Assembly: GCA_933207985.1 (NCBI GenBank)
Contig: OW240914.1
Location: 283,116,705-283,180,704 of the forward strand
Direction of reading: 5' to 3'
Length of the DNA: 64,000 nucleotides
Source: Pelobates cultripes
Taxonomy: Eukaryota > Chordata > Amphibia > Anura > Pelobatidae
A program made the translations under genes and the position numbers. Under the pieces are notes generated by a model. That model made no database searches. It was not told the DNA's origin and worked only from the letters and a program-made list of their open reading frames with translations. Positions 1 through 11,895 of this stretch are shown here, piece by piece (the stretch's first letter is position 1; each line of letters opens with the position of its first letter).

Positions 1-3000
1 ATTAGTGGTTTATGAGATAAGAAGTCCGGAATAAGAGGTTTCCTAATTTGATGTGTCTGTTTGCTGCCATCACTTGTCTATACAAATACAGCAAGGCAAG
101 TGCTTTTTTTCTTTTCTTAATCCAATATAGATCTAATACATTAATAAGCTAGGGGCCAGTTTCAGCTCTGTAGTATCCCTTTAAACTATATAGACAGAGC
201 TCAACAATATAGGAAGTCCAATAGACTGTTTGTGTTGCCCTGGGGATCGAGAAAACTTCAATTGCTACGGTCAGGAAAAGGATGACTACATCAATTGTAA
301 AAGCACACATATCTCGCAACAATAATCTCTCTAAAGAGAGTAGCCAGCTGTGACGGCAGGTCGCCTGGGAGACAGTTGTAATTTGGCAGCATGTTAATCT
401 TTGTCCACTTTTTCAAGAAGTGGCTACCGCTACAGGTGATAAATTGGTCTAATTTTTCTTAATTCTGTTTCATTTTCTCAATGAATAATTTCGATGTAGT
501 TCGCATATTGTTGAAGTTTAGACTTCCCATCCATTTAGTTCTGGCATTACACATTATGCAGTACTGCACAGGAAAGACTAGGAAAAGTGAAAATGTATTT
601 ACTTTTACCATAATTTTACTTTCCCGGTGGGTAGAGAAGACCACATGTTCCCTGGGCCTCTATGTCTGGGCTGGCCCATGAGGCAATCTTTGATCTCACC
701 ATTGGCCACAGAGTGATTCAGCTCCCTCTTTGGGCCAGCAGTTTATTAGTGTTGGCCCTGCATGGCTGTGTCAGGATTGCTAGTTGATCCAGCACGTAGA
801 ATTGTGTCACGCCTAGGACTAAAAGTACCAGAGAATCATCAGAACACTAGACAAGGTCAGGGATACAGAAAGAGACACAACGAAAAGGGAAAGCCAGAAG
901 TCAGGGATACCAGAATACAGGGAAGTCAATACAAAGCCAAAGTCAATAACCAGAAATAAATGTTAAGAAACACACACTTGAACAACCACGACAGGCCAAG
1001 AATGAAAAGTCATAAGGAGTTTAAAAAGCCTATTTTCGCTGTGATTGGCCGAAAATCTGCCTTTGACTCCAGAACGTGCACGTGCGTGACCCGTGTGACG
1101 TCATGAGCACGCCGACGTCATCAAAGTGGGCAGACGTGGGGCTATAATTTGGCGTGGATCCGTAGCGTCCATCAACATGTTGCAGGAGTTAGGCACACAA
1201 ACGCACGTGCCGCAAGGTGAGGCTGAATATGTTACAGGCTGGCAGAGGAGATCTTTTGATCTAGTTGGCCTCAGCCCGTGGCCAGTCAAGGCCTGCTCGG
1301 AGGTGAGGCCTTCAATTAGGCAAAGTTTTGGAGCCATCTCCATGGGAAACCAAACAAATTTAACATATAGCATCTCTTTTGGTACAATAAATTCACCACA
1401 ACTGAGAAGAAGGAGGATAACCCATTAGTCAGTACTGCCATGGATAATGACCAGGGAAACAAATAACAAAATAACCATATAAAGTAAGTAAAGGAAAGAA
1501 CAAAATTATGGTATGTAAGAGCATATAATCCCCCATAAATGTGTGTATATATTTAAATATACATCAAAGCTTACATAGACTTAACTGGAGTACATCGTGC
1601 ATTACAAAATACATCTAGTTGTTAAAATGAGCATGGTAAGTCTGGTAAACTTGAAACCTATTCTATTAAATATTGCCTAGCAACGTTCTTTGTACTGCGC
1701 CATGCAGAATCAGTAAAAGTTCTGCCAGTTTGATCTGCAGCAGGTGTCAAATATTGCTCCTGTTTCAGAAAGCAATTTCTGGCTGAAAGGACTGCAAACG
1801 TCATGGGCAAGGGATGCGGTTTGACTGCCTGATAACATCATGGGAACAGATGTCCGTAGCAGTTGTAGGGCACAATGTTAGCCATCACTGCACTTGGCAC
1901 TGCCCAGAACCAGCATGCTTTGCTTTAGATTTTTATATAAAACCCATTTTATGTGTGAAATTCCTGCAATATTATAGGATCAGGGTCATGCTTCCAAAAC
2001 AAAGGTTTTCAACGCATCATTTAAAAAAAAATTTTTTTTAAATGTACACAGAAGATGCAGAAGTATTTTTTGCTGTGACATTTTGTGGGGTCAGTCAATA
2101 GCCTTGACAAATGAGAATTTACAGAGTTACAGAGCAATTCCATCTGTTCTGTTTAAGATGGGAAAACCCCTATGTAAATAATATTACCCCCCCAAAAAAA
2201 AAAGTTCTTCATTTACCATGGAAAAGATATTCCAATCACCTTAGGGAGAGAGTAAGAGGCCTGACTGTAGGAAAATATTCAGCAAGTCAGAACCTGCTTC
2301 AGCAGGAGATCAGCTCATGTGGAGGATAAAGTGATACTAATGACTTGTTGACCTTTCTATCCACATAGATACTTCTCCCTTGACTGATATGCATCTCCTT
2401 TAAGTCGCATCATGAGGGTGCAGCTCCCAAGGAACAACTGGATACACACAGGACAAATTCCATCCAGATCAGTTCAAACAGTCATTCTCCTATTGACGTT
2501 TCAATTGCTAGTCTGAGATTAACAAATTGTGCTTAAAGTTTCAATAGTTTTCATATTTTCCATGGAACTTCATCTCAATGAAGTGGTGTGGTTGCATTGT
2601 CAATGTCATTTTAGTCCTGCAAGGTAAAACATTGCTATTTAGTAGAGATGGCAAGGTTTTCATTTCGGGGCTAAACACACATGTGGTGGAAAAGGCGTTT
2701 CTCCTATGAGAACAAACTCAGACTCGGCACTCATGGCTAACCTCCTCAAATGTTTCTCATATAGAGCATTAGATTGGAGGAGTGTAGCTCTGACTGTGCA
2801 TGTGCTTCTCCTCAATGCTCCTCTATGAGAAGCACTGGTTTGAACTAGAAGAATTAGAGTCAGTGTGACATCGCTGCAGGCAGGTCAGGTGCCCTGGATT
2901 TTGGCTCTGGGAAAAAAAAAAAATTACCTTTTTCCATTTGTTTAAATAGATTAAATCTACATGCTTAGGAGAACACTATAGCATTGGGAATACAGATTTA

Positions 3001-3842
3001 TAATGTAATATAGCACCTATGCATTGAACTAGCACATAAGCTAGCATGTTTGTTAATGTTGTGATACACTCTTCCCATCAACCGATTTTCAGTACAGAGA
3101 TATATGCTACTGACAAAATAGACCTGTATGCAGAGAACTACCGGTAATTGACCAGAGAGAGCAGGAAAACCTTCCCACACAAAAAAAGGTTCTCCTGCTC
3201 ACTCACAGCATGCTTTGTAAGTAATGTAATAATTCCTCTAGGAAGTATGTCTTGCACGTTGATATTGGTATATACTAACAGTGACAAATATCACGCTAAA
3301 TCGATGTTAAAATGCAAAAATTAAGCAACTGTGTCAATGTCATAGGATGGCTGGTTAACAAGCAGGGCCCACTGCATAGGGAAGAGGCAAAACAAGGTCA
3401 GCAGTGTGAGTGTGTGTGGCATTATATTCCTGTAATATACATAAACTCCAGATCATGGCTACCAGTCGAAGCTGGGGAAGAGGTTACATTTTATCAATAT
3501 CTGTTTAAGCAATATAAAATATCAAATGTTATTATATACTCATTATGAAAAGAACTGTTATGGCTTAAAGTGAACTTGTCATGACAGGCTCACTTAAAAA
3601 GTGATCAGCGAGAGGTACAAGGTTGCTTTAGTTGGCCAGGGATTTGCAAACAATGTAGGATTAATCACTAAAGTGATCATCGCTGTGAGTTTTTAGAGTG
3701 AATATAACGTTCATTTCAAAATTTAGGATACAATCATCTATTTAGAAAAATTCTACATGTCAGTTCTGTGTTCAGTTTAAAATTTGGGCCATGCAGTTGA
3801 CAGACATTCACTTTGAATTCCTTACAATCCTAACCCTAATGC

Positions 3843-4090
3843 TTAAAGGGGACAATAGAGGCACCCAGACGTCTTCATCTCAATAAAGTAGTCTGGGTGA
3901 CAAGTTCCTGTTCAGCAGGAACAGAAATGTTTACATTGCAGAGCTAAAATGCATCTAGAGGATGTGTTTTTCTGTACATGCACACTCGCCTCCCAATGGT
4001 TTCCTATAGGAAAGCATTGGATTGGCTGAGATTATAAAGACTGATTTTAGCCATGGAGGCGGTGCTGGCCGCAGAGATTTTCTTACACTT
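3843..4090. mobile_element. T2-type MITE, degraded
   Basis: It starts TTAAAGGGGACAATAGAGGCACC, followed by an inverted pair around ctcaataaag (cacccagac / gtctgggtg). The TTAAAGGRR terminus with a TTAA target is the signature of T2 MITEs of Xenopus (Kolobok superfamily). The right terminus is not recognisable, so the end given is approximate. Confidence 0.55.
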
Positions 4091-4956
4091 TTTTTTTCCA
4101 GTTTTTTTTATAAAATGCCAAATTTTTTATAAAATGCCAAATTCCATAGTGGAGAAAAAACAAAAAGTTTCCTAAGTCAACTCATAGTGTCCGATTAATC
4201 CACACTTTGAATTTTTAATCTTCTACTACGTTATACTGGAACGGTGAATGTAAGAACTAGCTTAGCAGTGCAGATCATTACAGAATATATTAAATCCAAT
4301 ATCGGAAGTAGTTTTCCTCTGGGAGCTTGAAGATTTCAGTACAATCTGTAAACATCGCTGGCTAACAAGTGCATCAACCTATTAACAGCTCAACAGATTT
4401 GACATGAACACAAACAAACAAAACTGCTGCCTATTGAGCTACAGATTTTATAAACAGACCGTTTTACTGCATGAGTTAAAACTATCAGGGGGAAAAGGCT
4501 ATAAAAAGTAGCCCCATCTCCAGGACCCTGGGCCCTCTTGTACACATAAACACACATGTATTAGCAGCACTAACATAAAATAGCCACTTATAAATATCAA
4601 TAAGCCACACAGGCATAAAAAAAATAAAAAAAATAAAAATTAAAAGAAAAAAATAAAATTAATAAAACATTTCAGCAGGATAGTCCCTACTTGAGGTCCT
4701 GTCATGCAGGCCTGACATGATTCCCTGGTGACCCTCTGTGAGCAGCCCCAGTATGCAATTTGCTGTGTCTGAGTGTATAACAGAGCTCAACAGCAATAAC
4801 ACTCATCTACGGTGTCTTTAAACTACTACAAATGTGTTTAGAAATCAGTCTATGTAGATAAGATACATTGTTCTTGTTCTAAATTACATTTTAGATCTGT
4901 ATACATTGTTATTAGTAAGTCACCTAAAATCTCTCAGAACATAATTTATTTTTCAT

Positions 4957-6410
4957 AATTAAGTCATTTTATTAATTACAATCTGAGGGACCTGCCTGTG
5001 GCGGAACCAACCTCGCCACTGTGCACTGGAGAAGCCTGGTTGCTCGCCTGCTCCCTTTAGACTATGGCCCTGCAGTTCAAACCTGTTATTTTCCCTGCTG
5101 AAAGGTTTATTCGTGCCTTTCTGCCGGGGTGTTCGGTAGATTCAATCTACCGAACAAAGTACCAAACGATGGACCACCTGGGAACTGAAGTGTGCCGTCA
5201 ATTGACTGCCCAGAAGCTGCGGTTAACCGCAGCTTAATTGACGAACGCTGGGTGGCCGAACACGTGGCAGCGGCCATTTTACCTCCAGAACGGCCAGCGG
5301 TGTTCAGCGCTTAAACTATGGAACTGAAAAGGGACACTTATTTGCGCAAGCACTGCTGAGCCACCAGCCTTCTTACCTCCCCATTCGGTAGCAGAACCGA
5401 ATGACTGTTCATTCGGTAGTTTAACCGGATGAACAGCATCACCCCAGATAGCTAAGCCATGGAGTCTATTCGTGTAACAAACGACTATGTGAAAGACTTT
5501 TGGCTCCATGGCGATTGAACTGTATGCAGGTGATCTGAGCGCCATTCGGTAGTAATGTGTGCTCAGATCTAAGCTATCTGGGGATATGTAGAATGTATAT
5601 GTTTTATGTAATAAAATGTGACTGTATGTTATTTTATGTCTTTTACTGAAAATGTGTGTAATGGAGTTTTGCCTCTGTCCTTGGAGATAATTGGATTGCT
5701 TCCCAATTATTTCCAGGACAGAGAGGAGGGATTGTGATGCATTGTGGGATTGTTGAAATGTGTAAGTCTGTGATTGGTTCTTGTACCCTTTGTGTCCCAG
5801 TCTCCCATCTGGTCCCCTAGGGGAGTGTCCACCGGGTGGGAGACCTGCATAAAAGCCGGGCAGTTAGCCCCAGTAAACCAGATTCTGCTTGACCCTCAAA
5901 ACGAAGTGTTGTCTCGTCTTTGGGGGGGAGGGGGAGATTTACTGTATGCTGTTAGAGACTGATTGCCAGGAGTGTAAGCCGCTTGGGTGCTTTTCCTGTT
6001 CGTCTGCTAATAGCTATTTGTGTGTCTCCAGTTCGGGAGTTTGGAGTGCTACTTGGTATGCAGTTCAGGAGTTGGTGAATTCGTGGGTTTGCAGTTCGGG
6101 ACATTGGTGCTTGCAGTAGCTGTCTGTGCATCTGAAAAAGGGGAATATCGCCTAAACGTTTAACCTCTTGTGGGCAAAACGGTCCGTTACACTGCCCGAC
6201 AACCCAGACAGAAAGTCCAGAAAATTTGGCTCGCATGCCCTATATTTAACCCTGTAACTTTCCAGGACACCATAAAACCTGTACATGGGGGGTACTGTTT
6301 TACTCAGGAGACTACGCTAAACACAAATATTTGTGTTTAAAAACAGTAAAACATATCACAACGATGATATCGTCAGTGAAAATGCAGTTTTTTGCATTAT
6401 TCACACGTGG
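4957..6410. mobile_element. CCCCTTAAGGAC-family fragment interrupted by a solo LTR
   Basis: Sequence on both sides of the LTR (4957-4996 and 6192-6410) matches 17992-18230 in the element at 15.5-18.8 kb: ttattaattacaat, then gggacctgcctg, then the cagacagaaagtccag, ccataaaacctgtacat and cgatgatatcgtcagtgaaa tracts. The two halves join smoothly once the LTR is taken out. The outer termini are not visible, so this is a partial copy. Confidence 0.6.
4997..6191 (+). mobile_element. Solo LTR (retrovirus-like or gypsy-like)
   Basis: A 1195-bp unit starts TGTGGCGGAACC and ends GGTCCGTTACA, with imperfect terminal inverted repeats and TG...CA ends. A perfect 5-bp duplication, ctgcc, flanks it (4992-4996 and 6192-6196). 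A TATA-like gcataaaagcc lies at about 5848 and a CCAAT-type gtgattggttc at about 5769, so the plus strand is the likely sense strand. No gag, pol or env reading frame is attached, so it is a solo LTR left by recombination. The repeat class is inferred from ends and TSD only. Confidence 0.75.
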
Positions 6411-6743
6411 TTAAAGGAAACAAAAAGGTATTGACTCTTTTGGATTTATTCACTACATTCGAACTGTAGAGAAATTAAATTCCAGTGGTGTCCTGTGTAA
6501 TTAAATTTCAATTTACAGAGCAGGAAACAAGACATCTAAAGCAAGTTAACGTCTGTTGAAAATGATACCCTGTTTTATGCAAGCTGGGAGAGTCACATGC
6601 AGGAGGGCTGCACAAACAGAAACAAGGACGATTTCACTCCTAAATGGCAGAGAATGGAGCAGTGAGACTGCAGTGGCACGATCTCTACACCAAATCTGCT
6701 TCATTAAGCTAAAGTTGCTTTGATGACGATCGCATCCCTTTAA
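6411..6743. mobile_element. T2-type MITE
   Basis: It begins TTAAAGGAAAC and ends ATCCCTTTAA, and contains the T2 internal block cctaaatggcagagaatggagcag...cttcattaagctaaag shared with copies at 58.7 and 61.2 kb. The left part is diverged. It abuts the CCCCTTAAGGAC-family fragment at a TTAA. Confidence 0.6.
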
Positions 6744-9700
6744 ATAGTAACAGCTGTCTCTGGACAACACGCGAAAGGGGGAGTTAAACCTATCTCAAGA
6801 ATGTCTTTCTGGATAGTCACATCTGTACAAGATTAAAGCAGTCACAATGTTTGTATACCTTCATTTGTAAAGGGTGGGGGTAAGAGTGGTGTTAAGCAAT
6901 CGAAAAAAAACTGTTTTCCCTTGCCCAGCAAAATAAGTAATGTTTATAGGCATAGAGACTATGAGGCTTATTCACTAAATTAAACACAATTGTTGTGAAA
7001 TAAAAGCTAAAATACAAAAGTTGTGACTATAGCCAAAATGTGAGAGTTTGTTTCAAAATCAGCACTTTTTGCCTAAATGTTGTGGTAAGTGAATAAAAAT
7101 GCACTATATTTAATGAGCAAGGATTTATGCCAATTCTTAAAAAGATCACATATGCAGAATGAATTTATTGATCCATCTAAATGACTGTCATTTACTGCAC
7201 TTTCATTTGAGAGAGAAAAAAAAAAACACATCTCTGGAAATATTCCGGTACTAATGAACATTCAAAGACACATCTTGGGAAGTGGTTGTGGGTCATACAT
7301 TTTTGTATACTGATCATGTGATGTATTGCAGTTGCATTGTTAAATGTCATATTGTGTTTATTTACTAAGCAGTGAATTGTAGTGATGGTTGAATACATTT
7401 TGGGGTAGGATATCCACAATGGGATGAAAAAAAAAAAATCTACAGATAATGAGGATTTTAATCCATGTTACTTAATATTAAATATGCAGCAAGTAATCAC
7501 AATGTCAAAATTAACTGTTCAATACATTTTGATATTTGTCAATTTGGGTGACATTCACCTTATTTATCAACTGAAAAAAACTGAAAGAAACAGATGAAAA
7601 TCCAGCAAATAAGAGTGGGGGAAAAAACAGGAACAAAACCACACAACCATACAATCTAAATGGTGGAGCCAGTTCAATAGCTCAGAAAGTAATTCTCAAA
7701 TACATAAATCTGACTAAAAATAAATAAATAAAAATGAGCTAGTGGTGGGCGATAGTTTCCGAATAGATCAAGCAGGGGTTCTACCACTGTTTATCACTCC
7801 ATTCCACTTATCCCTAAACTTCAGGATAAGGGTTTACACCTGGTTGCTATATAAACCAGGTTTTGAATGGCCACGGTCAATGTATTTGTATGCTACCAGA
7901 GCTGGATTACGCTTTAGATGTTCAAGGTGGCTGTCTAGGGTCCAGACTCAAACTTGTGCCTGGTCTGCCTAGGGTCCAGACTCAAACTGGTGCCAGGTTC
8001 TGGAGCTCCAGCTCTGAGCTGGCTTCTTTGACCCAGCAGGGAGATCAAAAGATTTCCCTGCATGGCCCTGCGCTCAATTTGTTGGGAGCGTAGCATTGTG
8101 GTATGTATCAATATCAGGTACTGACCACTTTGAGTGCAACCTTTCAGTCCACAGCTGGAACTCTGAGCTATTGACAGCAAAGGCGCTCTTTAAGTGCTCT
8201 GTATCTGATATTGGTATAGAGACGATGAAGCGCCCCCACAGGACCACCAGGGAAGCAGTTCACCCACCAGGTGTCCAGCTCACCCTCCACTGGGACACCA
8301 TAATCTACAAGATTAACAATACTGTGTGGATGAGCGGAATCCAAGCAACATGAGGAGTTGCTCTTTTTGGATTCAACCTTGCTTACAGGTTGGGGCTTAA
8401 AACAGCTATGTCACTTATTGGATACCTTGTCTACCAGCTGAACAAATATCACTTGACAGAGATAGAGATGTAGATATATACACACACATACTAGCAATTT
8501 AGCTATACACTATAAAGCAATCCTATTTAATGCTTTAGAAAATTATTCAATTTCTGCAGCATCTTCAATGGGCACAAAAAGGTAAATTGACAAATGTATT
8601 TTCATAACTCTTTGGTGAAATTGTATTAATACCGTAGTTACTTATTAAATACGAAGCAGCTTAGATCAGAATATTCAGATAAATTCTCTAGACTTGGAGT
8701 TTTGTTTCAGACCGTACTGCAATTTGGCCACATTTGGACCAATCGGGTATTCAGAAGAATTTCTGAATTACTGTACTCTATTCTCAATTATAAGAGTTAG
8801 TTGTAGTTGAGGCAGGAAGGGTTCAAATAACACATAGGGAATTCATTTAAGGCTAAAATAAATGTGTAGAAGAAGATTGATTAAACTGTGATATAGAACA
8901 TGCTCAAAATGATAACTACACATCAATGTGCTCATTACAGACTGCTGGAGAATGGACATCCTGTGGAATCCAATGGCTAGAATGTACTAAACTGCACAGA
9001 ATGGTTTAAAGCCTGGTCATCCACTTAGATAGAGCACACATTACTGTGTTGTGGGGGAGGGAATGGTGACATCATACTAATGACCTCTGGCTACTGTGTC
9101 TAGCTTTAAGAAGCGAATTACAGCTCTGCATTGTTGTATCCAGACATGAAAATGCAGAGCTCTGAGATCAATATGCAAAGAGGAGCAGTAAGTCACTATA
9201 TAAATCCAACCTCATCTCTTCTGTTATACATAGGGCTCTATCTTTGTATATAATATGCATCAGTTGACCAGTTTTTTGTTTTTTTTTACTATACCATCAG
9301 TGACTCCATTATCACTACAACTTGCATAGTATTTAACATAGACATCTCAAACACTTTATTGCTAAACTACAACACCCAGGATTCTCTGGCCAATACTGTA
9401 TCCAAATAATTCTGGGAGTTGTATGTCCAACATCTGTGGGTCAGAGTTTGAGAGCTCTGATTTAACTGGTTTCTGTTTGCCTTTTTACTCCAGAGTTCAG
9501 GACAAGCACCAACCTTTGGGTTAATATAAATCATGAAAGATAACCCCTGTTCATGCTCTGCTTTTTCTGACATTCTAATCAATACACCACACCTCCGTTA
9601 CAGACTGAAGTTTAAAATCCGTCCACTCTCATAAATGTCTGATACAGCCGAAGGGAAACATTTATTACTTGCCATTCATTTTGCATTGATTAGGCCATGA

Positions 9701-10124
9701 ACATTACAGCACTCGAGTTCCACAGGTTTAGACCTGCACTGACAAAGTGTTTAGCCAATTCTAGATTTTTGTTACACGCACAGTCTGCACACTTTGACAT
9801 TTTAAATCTCATCTTAAGCTTTACAAGTATTTACTGGAAGTGATTTAGTGTCAAAATGATTGTAATTAAAAAACACAGCAAATGAAAACCTCACATGTTT
9901 TATGGAATTATCAGCAACCACCTTAAGCTTTGAGCTGGAGCTTAAAACACATGAAGTTCAGGGCCTTGAAGAAGAAACACTCACAATAATTAATTATATA
10001 GAATATAATAATGTGTCCAGAACTCAAATCTCATGCCACTATTGTGTGGAACTTCCTGGTTTAAGAGGCCTCTCTCTTTACTGGGTTTTCCAAATAACAC
10101 ATCACTTTCCCAATTGTTAGTTGC
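6744..10124. other. Intronic sequence without recognisable genes
   Basis: No coding exon with splice signals was seen. Minor points: a direct repeat of about 44 bp (agggtccagactcaaact twice, 7938-7993), and a foldback at 9363-9430 whose arms read ctacaacacccagg...ttctgggagttgta, a widespread vertebrate repeat motif that resembles the ZNF143/SBS site. Otherwise AT-rich DNA. Confidence 0.5.
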
Positions 10125-10205
10125 TGGATCAACAGCAAAAAACATATGTGAGGTAGGCTGAACTTGATGGACGCAAGTCTCTTTTCAGCTATGTAACTAT
10201 GTTAG
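10125..10205 (+). mobile_element. LINE (CR1-like) 3'-end fragment
   Basis: The run ctggatcaacagcaaaaa, ggctgaacttgatggacgca, cttttcagctatgtaactatg is a common interspersed frog 3' end with short ATGTAACT-type tail units. A related tail (tctcttttcagcctatgtaactat) is at 35965-36000. Assignment to CR1 rests on the tail style and is inference. Confidence 0.4.
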
Positions 10206-11021
10206 CTACAATAAGCAAACACTTTGTTAGTGTTCTAGTTAGTGTGAACTACACAATGTCAGGTTAGGATTATCTGTGCCATTTTCTCTTGGTCTTTTCA
10301 TAGCATTCATTGGCACCGGATCATTTTAGTCATAGTATCTTTGTCAGGGTGGCGGTCCGGTGCCCGGGACCCTGTATGCCTGATGTTCAGAGTAGGAGTC
10401 ACAGTGTGGAGGTGGATTAGCAGGGTATGGTGCAGGGTGTGGCAAATAAAACAAACATTTAAATGAATCCAAGAGACTGGGAAATCCAGGGACGGAATAT
10501 AGGAATGAACCCAGCAAAAAGAAAACCAGACATAGAATAGAAAACCAGTAAAAACCAAGAAAAACTAGAATTGTAAAAAGAGTACTGGATACCAGAAGCC
10601 AACACCAGACTGATCCGCAGCTTGGAACAGAATGTGACAATCTTGTACCTTAGAAAACAAGCATCACGCACGATGGAGAACAACAAGGGTGCATAGGGAT
10701 TATGATCTTAGAAGACTGGTGTACAACACCCTTGGTTCAATGACTGTGGGAGGATATATGGTTAAGGTTTTATCCCCCAGGCCCAGCCTGCGTCACTCTA
10801 TTTCTTGTTTCTTCTCTGCCTTCATCTCACCGTTATTTTGCCAGGAAAATAAGAAGGGATTACATGCTTTCAGAAAAATTTGCTCCATTAACATAAATTA
10901 TTTCTAGTATAGACTACTATCTGCATATTGAATCCAATGAGATCTAAAGCAGAGCAGCAGGTGGTAGCTGTGTGATCAAAATTTAAATGCTAGTTAAACC
11001 TTAAGTGAGTTAAAACTATCC
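10206..11021. other. No gene seen; possible old repeat at 10330-10690
   Basis: Bases 10330-10690 include purine-rich stretches (accagtaaaaaccaag, gaaaaccagac) of the type seen in long frog retroelements, but I cannot assign them. No exon was recognised. Confidence 0.3.
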
Positions 11022-11498
11022 TTAAAGGACCACTATAGTGCCAGGAAAACACTCGTTTTCCTGGCACTATAGTGCCCTGAGGGTGCCCCCACCCGCCCGG
11101 CTCTGGAAAGGAGTAAAAACTTACCTTTTTCCAGCGCTGGGCGGGGAGCTCTCCTCCTCTGATCCTCCTTCTCTCCTCCCCGCCGGCTGAAGGCGCACGC
11201 GCAGCAAGAGCTGCGCGCGCATTCAGCCGGTCACATAGGAAAGCATTCATAATGCTTTCCTATGGACGCTGGCGTGCTCTCACTGTGAAAATCACAGTGA
11301 GAAGCACGCAAGCCCCTTTAGCGGCTGTCAATGGGACAGCCACTAGAGGAAATAGGGGAAGGCTTAACCCATTCATAAACACAGCAGTTTCTCTGAAACT
11401 GCTATGTTTATGAAAAAATGAGTTAACCCTAGCTCGACCTGGCACCCAGACCACTTCATTAAGCTGAAGTGGTCTGGGTGCATAGAGTGGTCCTTTAA
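11022..11498. mobile_element. T2-type MITE
   Basis: A 477-bp element bounded by TTAA, with termini TTAAAGGACCACTATAG and TAGAGTGGTCCTTTAA. Subterminal hairpins are visible: aggaaaacactcgttttcct near the left end and cacttcattaagctgaagtg near the right. Internal GC-rich blocks (ccactagagg, cctatg...agcattca) recur in the copies at 15.5, 26.9 and 32.2 kb. Confidence 0.8.
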
Positions 11499-11761
11499 AC
11501 TGGCTTCCAGTGTAATAACCTCTACATACGTAATATATGGACAATTAGCTAAATGACGAGCTAGCAAACACACTGTGATAAAAATACAGGAGAGATAGTC
11601 CAGGTTACCCACTGTAGAGCTGCCACCAGCACACACAACCCTGTAACGTGCTCAGACTGAAAGATATACATCAAAGCAGGGTGCGCTAGCCAAAGGAATG
11701 CATGTATCACCTACAGTACTTCACACAAATAACTCGAACAGGAGAGAGTCACATTATCAGC

Positions 11762-11895
11762 TTTTATATAGCGCCAACATATCCCACAGCTCTTTACAAT
11801 TATGAAGATGGGATGTAAAATAAGCATGGACATACAAAGTAATGTTGACAAAAACCAAGGAGCAGAAAAGGGCCCTGGTCGAACAAGCTTACACA
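11762..11895 (-). mobile_element. 5'-truncated LINE 3' end
   Basis: The plus strand reads ttttatatagcgccaacatatcccacagctctttacaatt..., matching the 3' end of the coding LINE copy at 16.8 kb (tagagcgccgtcaaattccgcagcgctttacaat). It is therefore a short, minus-oriented 3' remnant of the same LINE lineage. Confidence 0.55.

Noticed and set aside
9363..9430. ZNF143/SBS-like promoter site (ctacaacacccagg)
   Set aside because: It is part of a short foldback repeat with the motif on both arms, and no exon is nearby, so a promoter role is not supported.
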